This document shows positions 1-6,432 of a stretch of 64,000 bases of DNA, in pieces. Position numbers and translations under genes: made by a program. The notes below the pieces were generated by a model. It did no database searches. It saw nothing but the letters and a program-made list of their open reading frames with translations, and had not been told where the DNA came from. Position 1 is the stretch's first letter, and every line of letters begins with the position of its first letter. The stretch is from Perlucidibaca aquatica (GTDB taxonomy: Bacteria > Pseudomonadota > Gammaproteobacteria > Pseudomonadales > Moraxellaceae), in contig NZ_LZDB01000002.1 of assembly GCF_001676655.1 (NCBI RefSeq), positions 1,054,001-1,118,000 on the forward strand. The letters run 5' to 3'.

Positions 1-116
1 CATCACACCCGTGAATGGTCTTTTACCCATACCAACAGCGTGGCAAGCGGTTATCGCTACCGTGCTATAAAAATAGATCGGCGTATGCCTTGCGTTGATC
101 GAACATCCCGATAATA

Positions 117-132
117 CTGTCCGTATGAACAG
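117..132 (+). promoter_or_regulatory. LexA (SOS) box overlapping the umuD start
   Basis: The sequence CTGTCCGTATGAACAG is a perfect CTGT-N8-ACAG inverted repeat, the core of the gammaproteobacterial LexA operator, and is flanked by TA on the left as in the consensus. The ATG at 125 lies inside it. A GATAAT (110-115) just upstream could serve as the -10. Bound LexA would then cover the transcription start and the first codon. The box is seen directly; binding by LexA is inferred from the consensus and from the umuDC genes it precedes. Confidence 0.85.
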
Positions 133-571
133 CATTATCGGCAAACCCCTCATCCCCTTCATTCGTCGTCGCTTCGCGTTTTTCGATGCGCTGATTCCGG
201 CTGGCTTTCCCTCGCCAGCCGCCGACTACGTACAAAACAGCATCGATCTCCATGAGCGTCTGATTCACAACGCCGCGGCCACATTCTTTGTGCGCGCCTC
301 CGGAGACTCCATGCGCGATGCCGGCATTGTTGATGGCTCGGTGCTGGTGGTGGATGCCTCACGCCCGCCCGTCTCTGGCCATATTGTGGTGGCCTGCTTG
401 GATGGGAAATACGTGGTCAAGCGCCTGCGTCACAGCCAGGGCCGCGTCGAGCTGCACTCGGAAAACAGCCTCACGCCCTACCCCGTGCTGCGCCCCAGCA
501 CCGACTTACAGATCTTCGGAGTGGTCACCAGCCATATTGTGGAACACCTAAAAAAACCGAGGACAGGCTAA
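125..571 (+). CDS. umuD: UmuD-like SOS protease, DNA polymerase V accessory subunit
   Basis: This is an S24 (LexA-like) self-cleaving serine protease. RecA filaments stimulate cleavage to UmuD', which joins UmuC as the error-prone polymerase V. The protein is 148 residues from the ATG at 125. The cleavage site is Ala26-Gly27 in PAGFPSPAADY. The catalytic serine is Ser62 in SGDSM and the general base is Lys99 in VVKRL, close to Ser60 and Lys97 of E. coli UmuD. A TTG at 95 is in frame, but ATG125 puts the cleavage site at the usual distance from the N terminus. Neither start has a clear Shine-Dalgarno. The ATG sits inside the SOS box, so the mRNA could be nearly leaderless. umuC starts 5 bases after the stop. 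Confidence 0.93.
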   Translation: MNSIIGKPLIPFIRRRFAFFDALIPAGFPSPAADYVQNSIDLHERLIHNAAATFFVRASGDSMRDAGIVDGSVLVVDASRPPVSGHIVVACLDGKYVVKRLRHSQGRVELHSENSLTPYPVLRPSTDLQIFGVVTSHIVEHLKKPRTG

Positions 572-575
572 GCTC

Positions 576-1844
576 ATGGCGCTCTATGCTCTGGTAGATG
601 CCAACAATTTCTACGCCAGCTGCGAGAAAATTTTCGACCCCGCACTGGCCGACACGCCCTTGGTGGTGCTATCCAATAACGACGGCTGCATTGTTGCACG
701 CTCGGCCGAGGCCAAGGCGCTGGGCATTCCCATGGGCGCGCCCATGCATCAGTGGCAAGCCTTTTGCGATGCTCACGGTGTGATCAGCAAAAGCTCCAAC
801 TACACCCTCTATGGCGACATGAGTGCGCGCATGCTGAGCATTCTGCAGGACATGTGCCCGCAAGTTGAAAGCTACTCCATCGACGAGTCCTTTCTCGACC
901 TCGCCGGCTATGCCGATGCCCGCGCCTATGGCCTGCGTATCCGCCAACGCTTGCAGCAAGACATCAAAATCACCTGCGGCGTGGGCATAGGCGCGACGAA
1001 AACGCTGGCCAAATTCGCCAACCATCTGGCGAAGAAGCAAGCGGAATTCGCGGGCGTCTGCCAACTCAGCGCCAGCACCTGCGCGCGCACTCAGGCACTT
1101 ATGGCCGCTTACCCGGTGGCCGAGGTTTGGGGCGTGGGGCGACAACTCAGCGCACGCTTACAGGCCGACGGCGTGGAGACCGTTTTAGATTTAGCGCGCT
1201 GCGATCCGCTGGCCATTCAGCAGCGCTATGGCATCGTGCTGGCAAAAACCGTGCGCGAGCTTCGCGGTGAGCCCTGCCTCACGCTCGAGGACGTCGGCCG
1301 CCCGAAACAGCAAATCATCGCCTCACGCTCGTTTGGCACCACAATCACTGACCCCAACGCCATCAAAGCCGCCATCAGCCATCATGTCAGCCGAGCGGCC
1401 GAAAAGCTGCGCGCCCAGCAAGGGCAATGCGCACACCTGTATGTCATGTTGCGCACCAACCCATTTCGCGAACAAGATACGCAATATCGACGCAGCATTT
1501 TGGTGCCACTCGCGCAAGCCTCTGCCGATACCGGTCTACTGCTGGCCGCTGCCATGCGGGGTTTAAAACAGATTTTTGTGCCGGGTTTGCGCTACCACAA
1601 GTGCGGCGTCATGCTCGGTGAAATCAGCCCCGTGGGCCAACAGCAAACCGATTTGTTTGCCCCGGTCGATGACCCGAAACGCTTGCGTCTCATGGGCCTG
1701 ATGGATCGCATTAACCGAGATCAAGGCGCTGGCACACTGCAATTTGCCAGCACACAACTCAGCAACACGTGGCAAATGCGTACCGGCAATCGCTCGCCAC
1801 GCTACACCACCTGCTGGGACGAACTACCGATCGCCTATGCCTGA
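576..1844 (+). CDS. umuC: UmuC, Y-family translesion DNA polymerase V catalytic subunit
   Basis: This 422-residue protein copies damaged templates with low fidelity after SOS induction, as the catalytic partner of UmuD'. The Y-family palm acids are present: Asp8 in VDANNFYASCE, and Asp103-Glu104 in SYSIDESFLDL. A QTDLF pentapeptide at residues 357-361 matches the position and form of the E. coli UmuC sliding-clamp-binding motif QLNLF. Length equals the E. coli protein. The start is ATG at 576 with a GGACAGG ribosome site just upstream, and it is translated in one operon with umuD. No frameshift or missing catalytic residue is seen, so pol V should be functional. Confidence 0.97.
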   Translation: MALYALVDANNFYASCEKIFDPALADTPLVVLSNNDGCIVARSAEAKALGIPMGAPMHQWQAFCDAHGVISKSSNYTLYGDMSARMLSILQDMCPQVESYSIDESFLDLAGYADARAYGLRIRQRLQQDIKITCGVGIGATKTLAKFANHLAKKQAEFAGVCQLSASTCARTQALMAAYPVAEVWGVGRQLSARLQADGVETVLDLARCDPLAIQQRYGIVLAKTVRELRGEPCLTLEDVGRPKQQIIASRSFGTTITDPNAIKAAISHHVSRAAEKLRAQQGQCAHLYVMLRTNPFREQDTQYRRSILVPLAQASADTGLLLAAAMRGLKQIFVPGLRYHKCGVMLGEISPVGQQQTDLFAPVDDPKRLRLMGLMDRINRDQGAGTLQFASTQLSNTWQMRTGNRSPRYTTCWDELPIAYA

Positions 1845-1897
1845 ACGGCAGCGCAATCGTTATACTGACCCACATTGCCGACAGGGAGACTGGCTCG

Positions 1898-2260
1898 ATG
1901 ATGAACACCCGCTTACAAGCCCGCGTCACGGAGCACTTGGAAACGCTGATGGCCGAAATCCGGCCACTCCCCAGCGAGCGAACACACTTAGACTTCAGCT
2001 ATCGCCTCAACGATGACGCCTTTATTGTGCAGCAGCACGCGCGCGCACTCGATGCCGAAATGCTGGTCGCACATCCGGTGTTGAAAGTCCTGCATAGTGA
2101 AGACCCGGATGGCTGGCTGCTCTACGAGCTCAACAGCGACGGCCACTGGCAAGCCTATGCCGACATGGTGTTTAGCGCAGACCTGAGCGATGTCATGGGC
2201 GTCGCCCGACGCATGGCGGGCCTGGAAGAGCAGCGCCCATCCATCTCAGTGGCGAGCTAG
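1898..2260 (+). CDS. DUF3024-like small protein
   Basis: A 120-residue soluble protein read from the ATG at 1898, with AGGGAG ten bases upstream (ATG at 1901 is also possible). The middle resembles the DUF3024 pattern: an Arg/Tyr-rich beta segment (LDFSYRL), then HPVLKVLHSEDPDGWLLYEL and a WQAYADM stretch where the family has a W-hydrophobic-Y/W-x-aD-WH-Y pattern. The biochemical function of DUF3024 is unknown. It lies 53 bases after umuC and before a UvrC-like nuclease on the same strand, so it may be read with the SOS genes. No SOS box of its own was found. The family call is by eye and moderate. Confidence 0.55.
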   Translation: MMNTRLQARVTEHLETLMAEIRPLPSERTHLDFSYRLNDDAFIVQQHARALDAEMLVAHPVLKVLHSEDPDGWLLYELNSDGHWQAYADMVFSADLSDVMGVARRMAGLEEQRPSISVAS

Positions 2261-2305
2261 CCCTGTAGACTTGCAGGCGCACCCAAACTTGCTAGGGTGC
2301 GCGCC

Positions 2306-3670
2306 ATGTCCAACACACAAAGCAACCTGCACAGCCACTCCCGCGACGCTGAACTGCTACGCACGCTTGCCCTAGCGCTGGGTCAGCCCGTGGTCATCGC
2401 CGGCATGACCTTGAGTGGCCCACGCTATCATCGTGACCACCTAACTGCGCTCAGCCTCGCCACGCTCAACGCCGACACCGTGAACCTGCAACACTGGTCC
2501 AGCACCGCCGACATCGCTCCACTGACCACACCCGATCACCCGATCAACGGCCTCTGGCAAAACCATTGGCTCATCGCTCACAGTGCACGCCTGCACTACG
2601 CCTATTTAAAAGCGACTTGGGCACGCGCCGATCAAAACCTACAGCTCCGCACGCTATGTGCTCAGCGGCTAAGACAAACGCTGAATCTTCCGGTCTGGCC
2701 ACTTAAGGGGGACGCCAGTGAACGCCTCCGGCAAACGCTAGACAGCCTCCACGATGCGCTTGAGCAAGCAGGCCTCAGTGCCGTTCAAACCGCCATCAGC
2801 ACGCTGAAAAAGCGCCCCAGCCTGCCGCCGTATTTAGATGAAACGCTGGTGGATGAAATGCCCACCCGCTGTGGCGTGTATTTTTTTCATGGCGACAGTG
2901 GCCTGCTCTATGTCGGCAAAGCGAAGAACATCCGCCAGCGCGTACTCAGCCATTTCAGCAACGACATCAGCGATGCCAAAGAAATGCGCATGGCGCAGCA
3001 GGTACGGCATATCACGTGGGAGATCACCGCCGGTGAACTGGGTGCTCTGCTCCGCGAGGCGCGCTATGTGAAAACCCTACAGCCTCTGCATAACCGACAA
3101 TTACGTCGGCAACAGAAGCTGATCTCGCTCACGCTCGCTGCCAACCCCGATGGCCTGCTGCAACCTCACTGGCTCGATAGCGATGCCGTGAATGCCGCCC
3201 AATCGCTCTACGGTTTGTTCACCTCACCCGCCGCTGGCAGCAAATTCCTGCGGCAACTGGCCAGCAACCACGGGCTCTGCGATTACGCACTAGCCCTGGA
3301 GCGCCGACTCAAGCGCCCTTGCCCCTCACGCCAGCTGAAGCGCTGCCAAGGCCTCTGCGACGGCAGTGAAACCATCATGAGCCACAACCAACGCCTGCAA
3401 GCCGCTTTAACTGCACACGCGGTGATGACTTGGCCCTTTGATGGCGCCGTGGTTATTACCGAAACCGATGCCAGCAATGGCGACACCGATTTTCACGTCA
3501 TTCAACACTGGTGCTGGCTAGGCAGCACAGCACACGCTCACGAAATTGAAGGCATTGCGCGAACACCCACGCAAGCGCTGCTCGATAAAGACAGCTACCG
3601 GCTCTTGGTGAAAGCCCTGCTCGGGCTATCGCCGTTACCGCATCGGTTACTCACGCCAAGCGCCTGCTGA
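2306..3670 (+). CDS. GIY-YIG (Cho/UvrC-like) endonuclease fused to a degenerate DEDDh exonuclease-like domain
   Basis: This 454-residue protein has two parts. Residues about 25-160 follow the DnaQ/epsilon exonuclease layout, but DLETTG is replaced by AGMTLSG (32-38) and the second motif AHNARFD by AHSARLH (91-97), so the metal-binding acids are gone. Residues about 185-265 are a complete GIY-YIG domain: CGVYFF (189-194), LYVGKAKN (201-208), Arg210 and Glu251 in LLREARYVK. This is the fold of the UvrC N-terminal half and of Cho, which makes the 3' incision in nucleotide excision repair. The remaining Cys-rich C-terminal part resembles UvrC/Cho tails. GTG at 2297 is in frame, but ATG at 2306 has GCTAGGG upstream and is preferred. 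Following umuDC, it likely acts in damage repair. Confidence 0.82.
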   Translation: MSNTQSNLHSHSRDAELLRTLALALGQPVVIAGMTLSGPRYHRDHLTALSLATLNADTVNLQHWSSTADIAPLTTPDHPINGLWQNHWLIAHSARLHYAYLKATWARADQNLQLRTLCAQRLRQTLNLPVWPLKGDASERLRQTLDSLHDALEQAGLSAVQTAISTLKKRPSLPPYLDETLVDEMPTRCGVYFFHGDSGLLYVGKAKNIRQRVLSHFSNDISDAKEMRMAQQVRHITWEITAGELGALLREARYVKTLQPLHNRQLRRQQKLISLTLAANPDGLLQPHWLDSDAVNAAQSLYGLFTSPAAGSKFLRQLASNHGLCDYALALERRLKRPCPSRQLKRCQGLCDGSETIMSHNQRLQAALTAHAVMTWPFDGAVVITETDASNGDTDFHVIQHWCWLGSTAHAHEIEGIARTPTQALLDKDSYRLLVKALLGLSPLPHRLLTPSAC

Positions 3671-3711
3671 AAAGAAATGGCGGAATTATGGTCATCTAAA
3701 CGTCGCCGCAC

Positions 3712-3740
3712 TTGCCCAACGCCAGACTAGGCAATACACT
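3712..3740 (+). promoter_or_regulatory. Probable promoter of tRNA-Lys
   Basis: TTGCCC (-35, 3712-3717) and TACACT (-10, 3735-3740) are separated by 17 bases. They are followed by a GC-rich discriminator, ACGCGCCGC. That layout is typical of stable-RNA promoters under stringent control. The expected start is near 3747, about 29 bases before the mature tRNA. Confidence 0.6.
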
Positions 3741-3775
3741 ACGCGCCGCTTGATTAGCTCCATGTTAATCAGCAT

Positions 3776-3851
3776 GGGTCGTTAGCTCAGTTGGTAGAGC
3801 AGTTGGCTTTTAACCAATTGGTCCTGGGTTCGAGTCCCGGACGACCCACCA
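3776..3851 (+). tRNA. tRNA-Lys (anticodon UUU)
   Basis: A complete 76-base cloverleaf. The acceptor stem GGGTCGT (3776-3782) pairs with ACGACCC (3841-3847), followed by discriminator A and an encoded CCA. The D-loop is TAGCTCAGTTGGTAGAGC. The anticodon loop is CTTTTAA with anticodon TTT. The T-arm contains GGTTCGAGTCC. TTT decodes AAA/AAG lysine codons. A hairpin terminator lies 22 bases downstream. Confidence 0.97.
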
Positions 3852-3873
3852 ATAACTTGTTGATTTTCAACAG

Positions 3874-3902
3874 AAAAAAGGCGCCTTATAGGCGCCTTTT
3901 TT
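3874..3902 (+). terminator. Rho-independent terminator of tRNA-Lys
   Basis: AAAAAAGGCGCC, loop TTATA, GGCGCCTTTTTT: a perfect GC stem extended by A/T pairs and ending in six T residues. Because of its symmetry it could also work for leftward transcription. Confidence 0.92.
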
Positions 3903-4106
3903 ATTTCCGGGACACTCTCGGGACACTTCTGAGTCAAATCTCATTTTCCCCGACGTCTCCCCTCATTTGAGTAGCGTCTCAGTGTGCTACCGAACAGAGA
4001 GCGACTCGCTCCAGGGATAAGGTGCTCGAAGTCCGCAACGCTAATTAAATCGCCACGCCAAGCTGCCTAAAACGGACTGAAATTCGGTCTGACTGGAACG
4101 CCCCGT
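3903..4106. other. Intergenic spacer with paired CGGGACACT repeats
   Basis: No coding region is visible. Two direct CGGGACACT copies (3908-3916 and 3919-3927) are spaced one helical turn apart immediately after the tRNA terminator. The rest shows no recognisable promoter or RNA. The position downstream of a tRNA gene is where integrative elements often leave recombination sites, but no integrase is present in the window. Confidence 0.4.
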
Positions 4107-5777
4107 ATGATTAAAAATCCCGACAAGACAGTGGCCATCTATGGCGCGGGCATCGCCGGCCTCACCGTTGCACACGAGCTGGTGCGGCAGGGTTGGCAGG
4201 TGTCGGTCTACGAGGCCAATGCCGATGCCGGTGGCTTCTTTCGCAGCGCCCGAATCGCCGAGGACAACAACATGCCCTCCGAATACTCTTGGCATGGGCT
4301 AGGCCCGTGGTACCACAATGTCTTCGATCTGTTGCGGCAGATTCCATTCGATGCGGCGGGGAGCGTTTACCAGAGAGCCCTGTCGCGACCGATCGCCTTC
4401 GGCGTGGGTGCAGATGACGGGCAGACCACATTCAACGATGGCACAGGCCTGTTGCCGGGCATCGGAAAAGTGTTCCGGATGACGCGGCGCGATCAACTGC
4501 ATTGGAGCTGGCTGCTACTCAAGGCCTGGACAGCGAACCGGCGCAGCACCGAGCATTTCGCCAACCTAAATGCAGCCGAGCAATGGCGGCCCTTGCTGAG
4601 CGCAAAAGCGTGGTCAACCTGGGTGGCCTGCTTTGGTCCCTGGATCGGCTCGGATTGGACTCGCGTGTCCCTGCACCACGTCGGCCTATTTTTCCGCAGG
4701 CAGTTGTTCTGCCGACCCACCCACGACCATCCTGCAGATAGCGACGGCCCAGCCTGGCAACAGGGTGCCGGCAGCGGCTGGCTGCTTCTGCGCGGCCCGA
4801 GCAGTGAGTACTGGTTCAATCATTGGTTGCGTCATCTGGAGGCCAGCGGTGTGCGCTTCCACTGGCAACAGGCCCTGCAGCGCCTGGATTATGACGGCGA
4901 GCGGATAACCGCCGCGCAGCTCGACTCAGGAGCCCAGGTCGAAGCCGCCGTGCATGTGCTAGCGACCCACCCCTTTGCGGCGGCCGAGATTCTTGCCCGC
5001 ACGCCCAGCCTGGAACGGCTCGAGCAGTTGCGCCTGTTTAAACCATTGATCCGGCAAGGCCCGCATGCCCAGGTCTCTTTCCGAGTCGCCTTCGCTGAAC
5101 GCGTGTACTGGCCCCGCCAACGCTGCGCCCTGGTGCTGGCCGACTCCGAATTCAACCTGACCTTGTTTGCCGAAGAGCAGGTCTGGGCGCAGGAGGTGTC
5201 GCTGGGCGATAAGGTAGCTTCGCTATGGACCGGCACCTCCTGCGTCTCCAGCGTTCCCGGCCGCCTGTTTGGGCTGCCGGTGGAGCGTTGCACCAAAGCG
5301 CAATTCATCGCCGAGGTGAAGGCGCAGTTGCTGCGCTGCGGCTCACTGGATGCCATGATTCGCGAGGCCAATGGCGGACGGTCACTGGCCTCGTTCGCGA
5401 TACTGCACTTCGAGGTCTGGCACGAATGGAGGTTTTCGGCCGAAGGAATATTTTCGAGCCAACCGAAATGGGTCAATGCGACTGGCAACTTGCAGTGGCA
5501 ACCGACGCAGGTCACCCCTGTGGCGAACCTGCTGCTCGCCGGTGCCCACACACGCACTGCAGCGGATGTATGGAGTATCGAGGCCGCGGTTGAAAGTGGC
5601 CGGCGTGCGGCACAGCACGTCGAACCGGAAATCACCGTGCTGCCACAATACCGACCGATCTGGCTGCGACTATTTGGCGCGGTCGACGATGTGCTCTATC
5701 GCCTGCATGCACCGCATGTGCTCGACCTGCTTTGCGCGGGATTGCTGACCGGACTCGTCCTGTTGGTGATCAACTAA
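4107..5777 (+). CDS. FAD-dependent oxidoreductase of the flavin amine oxidase/phytoene-desaturase superfamily, C-terminally membrane anchored
   Basis: The 556-residue protein opens with a Rossmann dinucleotide-binding motif (G13, G15, G18 in IYGAGIAGLTVAHEL; Glu36 ends the second strand; then AGGFFRS), which holds FAD in NAD_binding_8-type amine oxidases, carotenoid desaturases and HpnE-like enzymes. A second FAD contact is likely at LLLAGAHTRTAADVWSIEAA near residues 475-495. The last about 20 residues (VLDLLCAGLLTGLVLLV) form one membrane helix, so the enzyme is probably tail-anchored. Substrate cannot be read from the sequence. It stands alone between the tRNA and a convergent metal-transport operon, with no carotenoid or hopanoid partner nearby. 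The start is ATG 4107 with a weak GGA upstream. Confidence 0.75.
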   Translation: MIKNPDKTVAIYGAGIAGLTVAHELVRQGWQVSVYEANADAGGFFRSARIAEDNNMPSEYSWHGLGPWYHNVFDLLRQIPFDAAGSVYQRALSRPIAFGVGADDGQTTFNDGTGLLPGIGKVFRMTRRDQLHWSWLLLKAWTANRRSTEHFANLNAAEQWRPLLSAKAWSTWVACFGPWIGSDWTRVSLHHVGLFFRRQLFCRPTHDHPADSDGPAWQQGAGSGWLLLRGPSSEYWFNHWLRHLEASGVRFHWQQALQRLDYDGERITAAQLDSGAQVEAAVHVLATHPFAAAEILARTPSLERLEQLRLFKPLIRQGPHAQVSFRVAFAERVYWPRQRCALVLADSEFNLTLFAEEQVWAQEVSLGDKVASLWTGTSCVSSVPGRLFGLPVERCTKAQFIAEVKAQLLRCGSLDAMIREANGGRSLASFAILHFEVWHEWRFSAEGIFSSQPKWVNATGNLQWQPTQVTPVANLLLAGAHTRTAADVWSIEAAVESGRRAAQHVEPEITVLPQYRPIWLRLFGAVDDVLYRLHAPHVLDLLCAGLLTGLVLLVIN

Positions 5778-5844
5778 TTCCTGATCCTGTTTTCCGTATC
5801 AACGTCAGCACCGCGGGCACATCGAGATACGACTGCATAATTTC

Positions 5845-6423
5845 TCAAAAACCGACATATGACCCTGCGCCAAACAGCGTAGCCAATCCTAAAATCGCAA
5901 AGATGGCTGCAGCGATTGAGTGAACCCACTTCATCGGTATCCTCGAAGCCAATTTATCACCGGCAAAAACAGCGGGCACATCGGCGATGAGCATGCCAAG
6001 CGTCGTGCCCATGATCACAAGCACAGGAGCCGCATAGTGAGCCGCCAAGGCAACGGTAGCAATTTGCGTCTTATCGCCCATTTCAGCCAGGAAGAAAGTC
6101 ATCAAAGTCGCTCCAAAAACTCCGAAGTGTTTGGCAACTTGAATCTCATCCTCGTCAATTTTGTCAGGGACCAAAATCCAGATAGCCATGCCAAGGAACG
6201 ACACACCAAGAGCCCAGCGCAAAATTTCTGGCGTGACCGCATGCGTAATCCAAGCCCCCAGTGCACCGGCCAAGCCATGATTCAATAAAGTCGCTACGAA
6301 AATGCCCAAAATAATCGGCACGGGCTTCTTGAATCGCGCTGCCAACATAAAAGCCAAGAGTTGAGTCTTGTCGCCGATTTCAGCGAGAGCAACGACACCA
6401 GTGGAGACAAATAACGATTCCAT
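5845..6423 (-). CDS. GDT1/TMEM165/UPF0016 family cation transporter
   Basis: A 192-residue inner-membrane protein with about six helices in two inverted halves. Each half carries the family signature E-x-G-D-K-T: Glu15-Thr20 (EIGDKT) and Glu114-Thr119 (EMGDKT). Known members export Mn2+ (MneA type) or exchange Ca2+/Mn2+ for protons; the specificity here is inferred only. It begins 9 bases after the stop of the RND pump gene with its own ribosome site (AGGAAC), so it is the last gene of the efflux operon. No yybP-ykoY riboswitch can fit in the short gap, unlike many Mn-exporter genes. Confidence 0.88.
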   Translation of the reverse strand: MESLFVSTGVVALAEIGDKTQLLAFMLAARFKKPVPIILGIFVATLLNHGLAGALGAWITHAVTPEILRWALGVSFLGMAIWILVPDKIDEDEIQVAKHFGVFGATLMTFFLAEMGDKTQIATVALAAHYAAPVLVIMGTTLGMLIADVPAVFAGDKLASRIPMKWVHSIAAAIFAILGLATLFGAGSYVGF

Positions 6424-6432
6424 GAAGAGTTC

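Noticed and set aside
1-114. An open plus-strand frame entering from the left edge and ending in TAA at 112-114
   Set aside because: Thirty-seven codons with no recognisable family pattern. It could be the tail of a gene to the left, but chance is as likely.
2262-2275. CTGT...CAGG upstream of the Cho-like gene as a second SOS box
   Set aside because: The spacing is CTG-N8-CAG instead of N10, so it does not fit the LexA operator.
4889-5635. A 248-codon minus-strand frame inside the FAD oxidoreductase gene
   Set aside because: Its Ser/Arg/Ala-rich composition with no motif is typical of an antisense shadow; the plus-strand frame has a clear FAD site.
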